A program made the translations under genes and the position numbers. From NCBI RefSeq assembly GCF_904848585.1, contig NZ_CAJHCR010000012.1:124001-188000 (forward strand): a stretch of 64,000 bases of DNA, given 5' to 3'. The notes under the pieces were generated by a model that was not told the origin of the DNA, did not search any database, and saw nothing but the letters and a program-made list of their open reading frames with translations. Shown here one piece after another: positions 40,671-49,905 of the stretch (its first letter is position 1; each line of letters starts with the position of its first letter). Source of the DNA: Paraburkholderia kirstenboschensis (GTDB lineage: Bacteria > Pseudomonadota > Gammaproteobacteria > Burkholderiales > Burkholderiaceae).

Positions 40671-42992
40671 ATGGACGCAGCCACGCAATTGGCGCGCAGT
40701 CAGGAAATTGCCGGGAAGGTCGCGTATGTGCTGGAAAAGCGTACGCAGAACGCAATGGAGCAATACGGGAGACGGTTGCGCGCAGCCGTCGATGGCGACG
40801 CCGGCAGCGACCAGAGCGCTACCTCATTCGCGGCGCAGCTCAACCCCCTGAGCGCATGGCATTACGCCGTCGACGTCGCGCAGCGCTCGCTGCTGTTCTG
40901 GGACACGATGCGCGAGCGCGGAACGCAATACGTCGAACGCGCTTCACAGGAACTCAAGCCGGCGCTCCATTTCGACTACGACATCGTGCTCGACGCGAGG
41001 CACTTCGCGCGCCCCGTCAATTACGCGCTGCTGTATATCAAGCCGCCCGAAGGCGTGATCGTCGACGCGAAAAAGCGGCCTTATCTGATCATCGATCCGC
41101 GCGCCGGCCACGGTCCGGGCATTGGCGGCTTTAGAGACGATTCGCAGGTCGGCGTCGCGCTGCGTGCAGGCCACCCCGTGTACTTCGTCGTGTTCTTCCA
41201 GAACCCTGAACCCGGTCAGACGCTGCTCGACGTATGCGCCGCCGAACAGGAGTTCGTCAAGAAAGTGCGTGCGCTGCATCCCGACAGTGCGAAGCCGGCC
41301 ATCATCGGCAACTGCCAGGGCGGCTGGGCCGCGATGATGCTCGCGAGTTCGTCGGCGGAGGATACCGGTCCTGTCGTCATCAACGGCGCGCCGATGTCGT
41401 ACTGGAGCGGCGCGTGGAGCGACGGCGCAGGCGACAATCCGATGCGCTATGCGGGCGGGATATTGGGCGGCACCTGGCTTGCGTCGTTTTCGTCAGATCT
41501 CGGCAACGGCAAGTTCGACGGCGCCTATCTCGTGCAGAACTTCGAGTACCTGAACCCGGCCAACACGCTGTGGGACAAGTACTACCACGTGTACGACAAC
41601 ATCGACACGGAGCCGCCACGCTTTCTGGAGTTCGAGCGCTGGTGGGGCGGCTACTACCTGATGAACCGCGAAGAGATCGAGTGGATCACGCGCAATCTGT
41701 TCATCGGCAACAAGCTCTGGTCGGGCGAAGTGAGCGGCGTTTCGGGCAAGGCGTTCGACCTGCGCGATATCCGCTCGCCGATCATCCTGTTCGCCTCGAT
41801 GGGCGACAACATCACGCCGCCGCAGCAGGCCTTCAACTGGGTGACCGATCTCTATGGCAGCACCGAGGAAATCAAGGCGCGTGGCCAGGTCATCATCGGG
41901 CTGATGGACCAGGATGCCGGACATCTTGGCGTTTTCGTGTCGGGCAAGGTGGCGAAGAAGCAGCATGCGCAGATCGTCAACGTGCTCGAAATGATCGAGA
42001 CGCTCGCGCCGGGCCTCTACGCGATGTTGATCGACGAGGTGAACGGCGCAGACGGGAACGTCGCTTACGAGGTGACATTCGTCGAGCATCGTCTCGAAGA
42101 GATCGCGCAGCATTTCAACCGGTTCAAGCGCGAGGACGAAAAGCCGTTCGAAGCCGTTGCCGAGCTTTCCGAATTCAACCAGCGCGCTTATGAATTGTTC
42201 ATGCAGCCCTACGTTCAGTGGATGTCGAACGAGACCACTGCGCGATGCCTGCGCCAATTTCATCCGCTACGCTTTCAGCGCTGGGCCTTTTCGGATCTGA
42301 ATCCATGGCTTGCCTGGCTGCGCCCGGCGGCTGAAGCGGTCAAAGCGAACCGGCAGCATGCCGACGATATCGCGCCCTGGCGCGCGCTCGAACATCGCGG
42401 CTCGGAGATCGTCAGCGCCTCGCTCGACCACTATAGGGCGATGCGCGACGCCGGCGCCGAGTCGCTGTTCTTCAACCTCTACACCACGCCCTTTCTGCTC
42501 CATTTCGCGGAACGGTATCGCAGTCGCGAGATTGCCGTGTCCACGGCTACCGACCCGCGCGAACTGCCTTTCGTGAAGGAGGCATTGGCGTCGATCGCGC
42601 AGGGCGGCTACGACGAAGCCGTCGCCCGCGCGGCGTTCCTGCTTGGACGCAGCGGCGAGCCGTTGCCGCTTGCCCGGCTTGCGACGCAGCGCGAACTGGT
42701 TGAAGCCTACGCCGAGTATCTGCCGAGCTTGCCCCCCGATCAGTGGCGGCGCGTTCGCGGTGAACAGGAACTCATCGCGACTTACGAACCGCAACAGGCC
42801 ATCGCGACGCTTCCCGCTCTTCTCGCCAAACCGGAAGACCGCAAGCGGCTGCTGATGTTGCTCGACGGTCTGCTGGCCGACACGCGCGTGCAAAGAGTGC
42901 CGCCGAACACGCAGCAATGGGACGCGTTGCAACGCATTCGCGCGGTACTCGGCGCTGCTCCCGCAGTGCGGCCCGAGCATGCTCTGTCATGA
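40671..42992 (+). CDS. DUF3141 protein, PHA-synthase-like alpha/beta hydrolase
   Basis: A 773-residue protein starting at ATG 40671, eight bases after GGAGG (a nearby ATG at 40656 overlaps that site). Residues 115-420 form an alpha/beta-hydrolase core with YLIIDPRAGHGPGIGGF, a lipase-like box GNCQGG whose nucleophile is Cys215, as in polyhydroxyalkanoate synthases, an Asp in ASMGDNITPP and a His in DQDAGHLGVF. The remaining 350 residues are mainly helical. The family is often found next to phosphate acetyltransferase and acetate kinase genes. It may act on 3-hydroxyacyl chains or polyester, but activity is unproven. Its stop overlaps the pta start as ATGA. Confidence 0.85.
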   Translation: MDAATQLARSQEIAGKVAYVLEKRTQNAMEQYGRRLRAAVDGDAGSDQSATSFAAQLNPLSAWHYAVDVAQRSLLFWDTMRERGTQYVERASQELKPALHFDYDIVLDARHFARPVNYALLYIKPPEGVIVDAKKRPYLIIDPRAGHGPGIGGFRDDSQVGVALRAGHPVYFVVFFQNPEPGQTLLDVCAAEQEFVKKVRALHPDSAKPAIIGNCQGGWAAMMLASSSAEDTGPVVINGAPMSYWSGAWSDGAGDNPMRYAGGILGGTWLASFSSDLGNGKFDGAYLVQNFEYLNPANTLWDKYYHVYDNIDTEPPRFLEFERWWGGYYLMNREEIEWITRNLFIGNKLWSGEVSGVSGKAFDLRDIRSPIILFASMGDNITPPQQAFNWVTDLYGSTEEIKARGQVIIGLMDQDAGHLGVFVSGKVAKKQHAQIVNVLEMIETLAPGLYAMLIDEVNGADGNVAYEVTFVEHRLEEIAQHFNRFKREDEKPFEAVAELSEFNQRAYELFMQPYVQWMSNETTARCLRQFHPLRFQRWAFSDLNPWLAWLRPAAEAVKANRQHADDIAPWRALEHRGSEIVSASLDHYRAMRDAGAESLFFNLYTTPFLLHFAERYRSREIAVSTATDPRELPFVKEALASIAQGGYDEAVARAAFLLGRSGEPLPLARLATQRELVEAYAEYLPSLPPDQWRRVRGEQELIATYEPQQAIATLPALLAKPEDRKRLLMLLDGLLADTRVQRVPPNTQQWDALQRIRAVLGAAPAVRPEHALS

Positions 42993-43963
42993 GCGTGCCC
43001 ACCTCTTCCATTGAGGAGTCGTTCGTGGAACCCAGACACGCGAAGTATCGCCAGCTCATTGCCCACTGTGAGGCGCTGGCGCCGATGCCCACGGCCGTGG
43101 TTCACCCATGCGACAGGAGTTCGCTGGAAGGCGCAGTGGAAGCGGCGCGCAGCGGCCTGATCGTGCCGATACTCGTCGGGCCGCGCGCTCGCATCGAATC
43201 GCTTGCCGCCGAGTGCAAGCTTTCGATCAGCGACTATCAGATCGTCGACGCGCCGTTCAGCGAGGCCTCGGCAGCCGCGGCCACGCAGCTGGTGCGCGAG
43301 GGCAAGGCCGAGGCGCTGATGAAAGGCAGCCTTCACACCGACGAGCTCATGGCCGAGGTCGTCCGGCGCGATGCGGGGTTGCGCACCGGCCGGCGCGTCA
43401 GCCACTGCTTCGTGATGGACGTGCCTGCCCACGCGGACGCGCTGATCGTAACCGACGCCGCCGTGAACATCGCGCCGACGCTGGAGGAAAAGGTCGACAT
43501 CCTGCAAAACGCGATCGACCTTGCGCACGCCCTTCAGTTTCCGGAGATACGGGTGGCGATCCTCTCGGCCATGGAGACCGTCAGCCCGAAGGTGCCCTCG
43601 ACCATCGAAGCCGCCGCGCTGTGCAAGATGGTGGATCGGCGGCAGATCACGGGTGCGCTCGTCGACGGCCCGCTTGCACTCGATAACGCCATCGACCCCG
43701 AGGCGGCGCGCATCAAGCAGATCGATTCGCCAGTGGCCGGGCGCGCCAACGTCCTGATGGTGCCCGACCTCGAAGCGGGCAACATGCTCGCCAAGAGCCT
43801 CTCATTCCTCGCGGGCGCGGACGCGGCCGGCATCGTGCTGGGTGCGCGCGTGCCGATCATCCTGACGAGCCGCGCCGATTCGCTCATTACGCGGCTCGCC
43901 TCGTGCGCGGTGGCGGTGCTCGTCGCGCTTGCGCGGCGCGAAGCCGCAAAGATCGTCGGGTGA
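42989..43963 (+). CDS. pta: Phosphate acetyl/butyryltransferase
   Basis: A 324-residue enzyme starting at the ATG overlapping the DUF3141 stop. It carries the PTA/PTB fold signatures: VPILVGPRARIES, ALMKGSLHTDELM, SHCFVMDVPAHADALIVTDA, GALVDGPLALDNAID, GRANVLMVPDLEAGNMLAKSL (shown here in parts) and ADAAGIVLGARVPIILTSRAD. It converts acetyl-CoA (or a short acyl-CoA) plus phosphate to acyl-phosphate. The acetate kinase gene starts four bases after its stop, so together they make ATP from acetyl-CoA during oxygen limitation. The short form without N-terminal domains is usual for this locus. Confidence 0.92.
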   Translation: MSVPTSSIEESFVEPRHAKYRQLIAHCEALAPMPTAVVHPCDRSSLEGAVEAARSGLIVPILVGPRARIESLAAECKLSISDYQIVDAPFSEASAAAATQLVREGKAEALMKGSLHTDELMAEVVRRDAGLRTGRRVSHCFVMDVPAHADALIVTDAAVNIAPTLEEKVDILQNAIDLAHALQFPEIRVAILSAMETVSPKVPSTIEAAALCKMVDRRQITGALVDGPLALDNAIDPEAARIKQIDSPVAGRANVLMVPDLEAGNMLAKSLSFLAGADAAGIVLGARVPIILTSRADSLITRLASCAVAVLVALARREAAKIVG

Positions 43964-43967
43964 TGCC

Positions 43968-45146
43968 ATGGCAGACGTGATTCTGGTATTGAATGCCGGC
44001 TCGTCGAGCATCAAGTTTTCCGCATTCGAAGAGCAGGGCGACGCGCTCGAACTGGTCGTGCATGGGCAGGTCGGCGGCCTGTACACGGCAAGCGCCCGGT
44101 TCGAAGCCGTCGACGGTGACGGCGAGCACCATGCGAGGGAATGGAGCGATGGCGGCGAGCTGGATCATCGCGGAGGCCTTGAGCAAATCGGTGCGTTCCT
44201 GAGCGAGCACCGCGAAGGACACGAGCTTGTCGCGGTCGGCCATCGCGTCGTGCACGGAGGGCAGCGCTTCAGCGGTCCGGTGCGAGTCACGCCCGCGGTA
44301 GCGGACGAGCTGGCGAAGCTCACGCCGCTCGCGCCGCTGCATCAGCCGCACAACCTGACGCCCATACGCATCCTCGAAGACATGCAACCGGACGTGCCGC
44401 AGGTGGCGTGCTTCGACACGGCTTTCCATCGCACGCAACCCGAGGTGGCCCAGGCGTTCGCGCTGCCCGCGTCGATCACCAGCCGGGGCGTGCGCCGCTA
44501 CGGCTTTCATGGGCTGTCCTACGAGTACATCGCGAGCGTGCTGCCTGACGTCGATAAGAAAGCAGCCAGCGGACGCACTGTCGTCGCGCACCTTGGCAAT
44601 GGCGCGAGCATGTGCGCGCTCGTCGCGGGCAAGAGCGTAGCGAGCACGATGGGCTTCACGGCCGTGGACGGATTGCCCATGGGCACGCGCTGCGGCAACC
44701 TGGACCCGGGCGTGGTGCTCTACCTGATGGAAGAACTCGGCATGGACGCGCGTGCCGTCGAGGATCTGATCTATCGCCACTCGGGGCTGCTCGGCGTGTC
44801 TGGCGTATCCAGTGACATGCGCACGCTGCTCGCCAGCGACGATCCTCACGCGCGTTTCGCCATTGAACTCTATATCTACCGCATAGCGCGCGAACTCGGC
44901 TCGCTTGTCGCGGCCATGGAGGGCATCGACGCGCTCGTTTTCACGGCGGGAATCGGCGAGCATGCGGCGGCGATCCGTGAGGGCGTTGTGCGGCACGCGG
45001 CGTGGCTCGGCGCGGAGATCGACGCCGAAGCGAACGCCAAGGGCGGTCCTCTCATCACCACCGCGTCGAGCCGGATAGCGGCGTGGGTTATTCCGACCAA
45101 TGAAGAGCTGACGATCGCGCGCCATACGCGTGCGGTCCTCGAATGA
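43968..45146 (+). CDS. ackA: Acetate kinase
   Basis: A 392-residue ASKHA-fold kinase starting at ATG 43968. It has LVLNAGSSSIKFSAF (phosphate 1), VAVGHRVVHGG, CFDTAFHRT with the catalytic Asp, RRYGFHGLSYEY, VAHLGNGASMCAL, MGFTAVDGLPMGTRCGNLDPG, and FTAGIGEHAAAIRE. Residues for acetate and ATP binding are in place. It transfers phosphate from acetyl-phosphate to ADP. It stands between pta and fabI in an unbroken plus-strand run. Confidence 0.94.
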   Translation: MADVILVLNAGSSSIKFSAFEEQGDALELVVHGQVGGLYTASARFEAVDGDGEHHAREWSDGGELDHRGGLEQIGAFLSEHREGHELVAVGHRVVHGGQRFSGPVRVTPAVADELAKLTPLAPLHQPHNLTPIRILEDMQPDVPQVACFDTAFHRTQPEVAQAFALPASITSRGVRRYGFHGLSYEYIASVLPDVDKKAASGRTVVAHLGNGASMCALVAGKSVASTMGFTAVDGLPMGTRCGNLDPGVVLYLMEELGMDARAVEDLIYRHSGLLGVSGVSSDMRTLLASDDPHARFAIELYIYRIARELGSLVAAMEGIDALVFTAGIGEHAAAIREGVVRHAAWLGAEIDAEANAKGGPLITTASSRIAAWVIPTNEELTIARHTRAVLE

Positions 45147-45158
45147 AGGAGAAATGCC

Positions 45159-45950
45159 ATGTCGCCCGAAGGCACTGATCGATCACGTCCGCTACTTGCG
45201 GGCATGAAAGCGCTGATCACCGGCATTGCCAACGAACACTCGATTGCATACGGTTGCGCGAAAGCGTTTCGCGAGCTTGGTGCGGATCTGGCCATCACCT
45301 ACGCGACGGAAAAGACCCGGCCTTATGTCGAGCCGTTGGCGAGCGAGCTTGAAGCAGAACTGTTCCTGCCGCTCGACGTCGGCGACGCGGCGCAGTTGGA
45401 AGCGGTATTCGAGCAGATCCGGCAGCGCTGGGGACGTCTCGACATCCTGCTGCACTCCATTGCATGGGCGCCGAAAGACGATCTGCAAGGCGGGCTGTTG
45501 CATTGCTCCGGCGAGGGCTTTGCGCGCGCGATGGACATTTCGTGTCATTCGTTCGTGCGCATGGCGGCGCTTGCGGCGCCGCTGATGGACAAAGGCGGCA
45601 CATTGCTCACGATGAGCTACTACGGCGCCAACAAGGTCGTGCCGAACTATAGCGTGATGGGGCCGGTAAAGGCCGCGCTCGAAGCCTGTGCGCGCTATCT
45701 CGCTTACGAGCTTGGGCCGAAGGGCATTCGCGTGCATGCGATTTCGCCGGGTCCGCTCAAGACGCGGGCGGCTTCCGGCCTCAAGAACTTCGACCTGCTG
45801 CTCAACGAGGCGGCCGAGCGCGCGCCGCTCGGCGAGCTGGTCGACATCATGGACGTCGGCTACACCTGCGCGTTTCTCGCCACCCCCTACGCGCGGCGGG
45901 TTTCGGGCGAAACGCTATATGTCGACGGCGGCGTCAATATCATGGCCTGA
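45159..45950 (+). CDS. fabI: Enoyl-[acyl-carrier-protein] reductase FabI
   Basis: A 263-residue short-chain dehydrogenase of the FabI type. It has the NAD-binding GIANEHSIAYGCA, LHSIAWAPK and the catalytic Tyr164 and Lys171 in PNYSVMGPVKAALE (Tyr-x6-Lys), plus Tyr154 in MSYYGANK. It reduces the enoyl-ACP double bond in the last step of fatty-acid elongation. Its presence in a hypoxia-type operon suggests an extra copy that adjusts lipid composition; a main-copy fabI is expected elsewhere. Preceded by AAGGAGAAATGCC. Confidence 0.9.
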   Translation: MSPEGTDRSRPLLAGMKALITGIANEHSIAYGCAKAFRELGADLAITYATEKTRPYVEPLASELEAELFLPLDVGDAAQLEAVFEQIRQRWGRLDILLHSIAWAPKDDLQGGLLHCSGEGFARAMDISCHSFVRMAALAAPLMDKGGTLLTMSYYGANKVVPNYSVMGPVKAALEACARYLAYELGPKGIRVHAISPGPLKTRAASGLKNFDLLLNEAAERAPLGELVDIMDVGYTCAFLATPYARRVSGETLYVDGGVNIMA

Positions 45951-45973
45951 CACGGCTTCGGAAAGGAAACACC

Positions 45974-46228
45974 ATGGCTCAACTTTTACTGGGTAATGTC
46001 GAAGAAACCGTGTCTGACGAGGAACTCGACGAGTTCCTGCAGAGATACGGATTCCCTCCGTTCAATTCGATCGAGCGCGTGCCCGCGGGAAGCGGACAAC
46101 CCATCGCGCTGCTCAGGTTCAGCGACCTCTCGTCTGAGGCGCTGAACCTGCTCCGGTCGAGGATTCACAACATGTTCTGGAAGGACCACACGATCAGCGC
46201 GCAGATCCTGCTGGAAAGGCAAGATTGA
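45974..46228 (+). CDS. RRM-like small protein
   Basis: An 84-residue protein after GGAAAGGAAACACC. The N-terminus MAQLLLGNVEETVSDEELDE followed by FLQRYGFPPFNSIERV and PIALLRFSD resembles an RNA-recognition motif: an RNP2-like LLLGNV and an RNP1-like ALLRF strand, although the RNP1 aromatic residues are reduced. RNA binding is therefore possible but not assured. It may alternatively be a ferredoxin-fold partner protein. It sits between fabI and a coiled-coil protein in the low-oxygen operon. Confidence 0.7.
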   Translation: MAQLLLGNVEETVSDEELDEFLQRYGFPPFNSIERVPAGSGQPIALLRFSDLSSEALNLLRSRIHNMFWKDHTISAQILLERQD

Positions 46229-46245
46229 GCCTCAAGGAGGCATCC

Positions 46246-47274
46246 ATGAGCATTCTGGACAGACTGTTTGGTCGCGAGGGCACATCGGAGAAGAGCGCCC
46301 CGGGCTCCGCACAGGCGAGTGACGCCATCGAGCGCATTGCAAGAATGAGTCCGCAGTTGCGGCTCGCGGAGCGCTATCAGGAGCGTCTCGCGCGCGCGGT
46401 CAGGACTTCGCTCGCCTATGTCGAGGCATTGGTGAACGATATGCCGCCGGCTCGCGAGGCGAGCGCATCGGCCTGGACGACGGACCCGTATATCCAGGCG
46501 TTTTTCGCAACGCCGGAAGACGTGCCGCGTGCGCTGAGTCATTCGACCGAACTGCGTGCGCACTTCGCCGTCAACCCCCTGGCAAACGAGGTCTTTGCCG
46601 TGCTCGGCATGGCGATGACCGAGCGGCTGACAATCGGCGTCCAGCAACATGGCTCGGCCGCGCGCACCGACGTGCAGCGAACCACCGTGAACTTCAGCGA
46701 TCACCGCGCACGGGTGTGCGCCAGCACGGAGCCGGCGCTTCGAGAGGAGATCGTGCGCCATGTGATGGATCAGCTCGTGCTGGCTGGCCTCGAGCGAATC
46801 GGTGCGGACGCGTCGCGCCGCGACGAGCTGGAGCAGGAGCGCGCGCTGCTGAAGACGCGCCTCGCGCTGCTGCAGCAGCAGGGCAGCGGGATGAGCGCTG
46901 TATTGGGTGCGCAGCCATTGTCCGGTCTGTTGGAGCTGACGCGCCTGCAGGCAAAGATGGAAGAAAACGACGCGGAGTTGGCGCGTCTGGGACTTGCGAC
47001 CGAGGCGATCGACCGCCGGTTGGAGACCATTGCTGAGGTGCTCAATGCGCCTGCGGAACACCTGCATGTACTCAAGAGGGACCTGCGGCTCGATCGTATG
47101 AACGTGATCGTGGAAAACGGGCACGCGCGGGAGGGTCGGACGATCGAATTGAGGCTCGCGAGCGTGCCGGAAACAAAGGGTGCCATGCGGGCGTTCGCGC
47201 TGGTGAAATTTGCTCGCTCCGATCTGCTGCCAGCGCCCAGCATGGCCGATGAGGCGAGAAAGTTTCTAGTCTGA
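46246..47274 (+). CDS. Hypothetical coiled-coil protein
   Basis: A 342-residue soluble protein starting at ATG 46246 after CAAGGAGG. Residues 30-75 and 180-270 are strongly helical, with heptad-like runs (ERALLKTRLALLQQQ, LQAKMEENDAELARLGL), suggesting a coiled coil or dimer. No signal peptide or membrane helix is seen. No family is recognised. As the last gene of the pta-ackA run it probably takes part in the low-oxygen response, perhaps as a scaffold. Confidence 0.65.
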   Translation: MSILDRLFGREGTSEKSAPGSAQASDAIERIARMSPQLRLAERYQERLARAVRTSLAYVEALVNDMPPAREASASAWTTDPYIQAFFATPEDVPRALSHSTELRAHFAVNPLANEVFAVLGMAMTERLTIGVQQHGSAARTDVQRTTVNFSDHRARVCASTEPALREEIVRHVMDQLVLAGLERIGADASRRDELEQERALLKTRLALLQQQGSGMSAVLGAQPLSGLLELTRLQAKMEENDAELARLGLATEAIDRRLETIAEVLNAPAEHLHVLKRDLRLDRMNVIVENGHAREGRTIELRLASVPETKGAMRAFALVKFARSDLLPAPSMADEARKFLV

Positions 47275-47800
47275 TGCCGCCGCGAACGCATTCTAGCGAC
47301 CAGCCCACTGTCGCAGGCTTTACGTAGCAGCCGCTAGTTGCTGCATGGAATTCGGAAGTGCACGGTTCAGCCGACCGCGGTCGCAATGTGTAGGTCTAAA
47401 CAGTGTGAATTGCTTGATTTGTATCAATCGTTCAATTGGATCATGTGACAGCCTGTAGTTAAACGGACGGAAAGTTGGAGAGAAAGCCTGATTGCGCCCA
47501 ACTAGATCCGCCGCGCGTCTTAAGCAGGCCGAATGCGCTGTCGATCACTTTCGAAGGCCGGTGAAGTCACGCGGCGAGCGTCATCAGAACCTTGCGCCGA
47601 GGCGTTCCGATGCGGTTTTGCTACCTCGGTGAGTACGCCGGTGACGTCGTCGCCGGCACCGGTCGCGCTACCTGCACGCTCAAAGACGATGAGACTGCTA
47701 TCGGGTGCGCCGATGCGCGGGATAGGCGGGCGCGATCAAGTTTGAAGTGCAATACCTTGCTCGCGTGAGGTGTGCCAACGCGCATTTTCATGGAGGAGCA
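47275..47800. other. Long leader region upstream of ppk2
   Basis: These 526 bases hold no certain gene. The stretch 47395-47470 is AT-rich and contains the FNR/ANR box at 47414-47427. If transcription starts about 41 bases after that box, the ppk2 leader is roughly 340 bases. A 52-codon frame at 47610-47768 (starting MRFCYLGEYAGDVVAGTG) lies in the leader, but it has no ribosome site that I can see and is not recognised. Confidence 0.5.
47414..47427. promoter_or_regulatory. Perfect FNR/ANR box
   Basis: TTGAT-TTGT-ATCAA is an exact match to the FNR/ANR consensus, in an AT-rich setting upstream of ppk2 and the ion-transport genes. It predicts activation when oxygen is low. Confidence 0.85.
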
Positions 47801-48622
47801 ATGTCCGAAACTCCGAAGGAAATGAAGAACAGCGATTCGAAGCCCGTGGGCAAGCTCGGCAACAAGGCCTATTTGAAGGAACTGTGTCGTCTCCACGTCG
47901 AACTGGTCAAGATGCAGGAATGGGTCGTGCAGAGCGGCGCGAAGATCTGCATCGTATTCGAGGGGCGCGATGGCGCGGGCAAGGGCGGAATGATCAAGGC
48001 GATCACCGATCGCGTGAGCCCACGGGTTTTCCGGGTCATCGCGCTGCCCGCGCCGACCGACCGCGAGAAGAGCCAGATGTACATGCAGCGCTATCTTCCG
48101 CACCTGCCGGCGGCCGGCGAGGTCGTGATCTTCGACCGTAGCTGGTACAACCGCGCGGGCGTCGAGCGCGTGATGGGCTTCTGCACGGACCGCCAGGTGC
48201 AGGAGTTCCTTTTTGCGACGCCGCTCGTCGAGCGGGCCGTCATAGACTCTGGGGTCATCCTCCTCAAATACTGGCTCGAAGTCAGCGCCAAGGAGCAGAC
48301 GCGCAGGCTCGAAGCGCGGATTCACGATGAGCGCAAAATCTGGAAACTTTCGCCGATGGATCTTGAGTCCTATCGCCACTGGTACGACTATTCGCGGGCC
48401 CGCGACGATATGATCGGCATGACCGATACGGAGTTCTCACCGTGGTATGTCGCACGGGCCGACGGCAAGAAGCGAGCGCACCTCAACGTCATCAGCCATT
48501 TGCTCAGCAAGGTGCCGTACGTGGCTGTGCCGCGGACGAAGGTGTCGTTGCCTCAACGACAGAAGGCGGGGGCGTATCGCGAATCGGAGCATCGTTTCAG
48601 GTATGTGCCCGAGAAATTCTGA
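47801..48622 (+). CDS. ppk2: Polyphosphate kinase 2 family protein
   Basis: A 273-residue kinase starting at ATG 47801 behind GGAGGAGCA; the frame is open 18 codons more without a site. Walker A is GRDGAGKGG (residues 55-63) and Walker B FDRSWYNRAGVE (111-122). A lid-region Arg cluster (ARIHDERKIWKLSPMDLES) is followed by the WYDYSRARDDM motif. PPK2 enzymes use polyphosphate to phosphorylate ADP or GDP (or the reverse). This would supply nucleotide triphosphate when respiration is limited, in line with the FNR/ANR box in the leader. Confidence 0.93.
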   Translation: MSETPKEMKNSDSKPVGKLGNKAYLKELCRLHVELVKMQEWVVQSGAKICIVFEGRDGAGKGGMIKAITDRVSPRVFRVIALPAPTDREKSQMYMQRYLPHLPAAGEVVIFDRSWYNRAGVERVMGFCTDRQVQEFLFATPLVERAVIDSGVILLKYWLEVSAKEQTRRLEARIHDERKIWKLSPMDLESYRHWYDYSRARDDMIGMTDTEFSPWYVARADGKKRAHLNVISHLLSKVPYVAVPRTKVSLPQRQKAGAYRESEHRFRYVPEKF

Positions 48623-48869
48623 GCAATGCCGCATTGCGTCTGGCAGGAAAAAGGCTTGCGCAGCGCTGGCTGAGAACGGCACTGACGAGCGCGGATGCTC
48701 CTTTGTTCCTGCGACTTCCACACGCTGGACTAAAGTCCAATTCTGCTAGCGTGCCCGAGTGACATGATGCAATCGGGGAAGTGTGGCGGCTGGCGAGCAT
48801 GTCGTGCGATCGTGCTTGCCCCGAATGGTACGTACTGCGGATGAAGAGCGCATTCGAGGAACGATGCAG

Positions 48870-49664
48870 ATGTACCGGATCGAAGAGCCGCGGCTTGGCG
48901 GGCTGCGTATCAAGGAATGGCGGCGCCGCGCGCGTCTCGCGGTTGGCTTGTTGCTTCTGGTGCTGCTGGGATCGGCGCTGGGGATCGGGCTGCTCGACCA
49001 CTCGGATGCGCCTCTCAGCACGAAGATGTTCACGGCCGTGTGGGACGCGGTCAACCTTATCTCGACCTTGGGCGACTTCTCGGAGTTCAACGCCGACCAG
49101 AAGATATTCATGCTGGTCGCCATACTTGCAACGATGTTGGTTGCCGGCTACGCGTTGAGCCAGCTGACGGGGATGCTCTCGGGCGATGACGTGATGGTCT
49201 TCTGGGAGAACAGGGCCATGGAGAATAAGCTGGAAACGCTGAGCGCCCACGTCGCGGTCTGCCCGTTCGGCCCGGTCGGCCAGCTGGTCGCCGCCCATCT
49301 TCGAGATGCGGGAGCGAGCGTGCTCGTGCTGGAAACCGACGTAAAGCATGCCGAAAAAGCATCCGGACTGGGATACATGGTCATCTTGGGCGATCTCAGC
49401 TCGTTCGACGATGTACTCGAGCGTGCCAGACTGGATACCGCCAGCGCGCTGTTTGTGACGGGTACCAATGCGAACAGCAATCTGGAGATCACGCTGGTGG
49501 CGCACACGCTCAATCCCGGGCTGCGGATCGTGGTGTCAGGCGAGAGCGATCTGCGCAGAATGTTGCTCGAGAAGGCGGGCGCAACGACGGTTATCGACGA
49601 GAACGACATCGTTGCGCGTGCCATGGTCGGGCAGATCGACACGCTGTGGGCGCAACGGACATGA
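48870..49664 (+). CDS. K+ channel-like protein with TrkA-N (RCK) domain
   Basis: A 264-residue protein. The start at ATG 48870 is nine bases from GGA, better placed than the ATG at 48864. Hydrophobic helices at residues 22-42 and 78-100 enclose a pore loop NLISTLGDFSEF. The normal K+ filter T-x-G-Y-G is here T-L-G-D-F (66-70). Residues 126-264 form a Rossmann RCK domain (VAVCPFGPVGQLVAAHLR, with a Phe-Gly variation of GxGxxG). Such proteins may form two-helix channels gated by nucleotide or by NAD(H). The altered filter raises doubt about K+ selectivity. It lies between ppk2 and the SulP gene. Confidence 0.75.
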   Translation: MYRIEEPRLGGLRIKEWRRRARLAVGLLLLVLLGSALGIGLLDHSDAPLSTKMFTAVWDAVNLISTLGDFSEFNADQKIFMLVAILATMLVAGYALSQLTGMLSGDDVMVFWENRAMENKLETLSAHVAVCPFGPVGQLVAAHLRDAGASVLVLETDVKHAEKASGLGYMVILGDLSSFDDVLERARLDTASALFVTGTNANSNLEITLVAHTLNPGLRIVVSGESDLRRMLLEKAGATTVIDENDIVARAMVGQIDTLWAQRT

Positions 49665-49905
49665 AGCCGGGTGCTCGACAGGCGCAATCCGCCGCGGGCC
49701 TGCCGCCCGTACCGGCACGGTCGCACACCTGCGGCACCGTCTGGCCTCACGGCTTTGGGGGTAGCGGACGTTCGCGCTATGCGCCCGAACGTTCGCCATG
49801 ATGCTTTCGCTCCTCTATCGACGATGACATGGTCTCCTGCGGCACCGGATTCGCGCAAGCATGGGCCTGAGGATTTGATGACGATGGGGAATCTGGGCGA
49901 CGATT

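Noticed and set aside
47621..48379. Minus-strand 252-codon frame opposite ppk2
   Set aside because: Opposite to a complete PPK2 with Walker motifs and a strong ribosome site.
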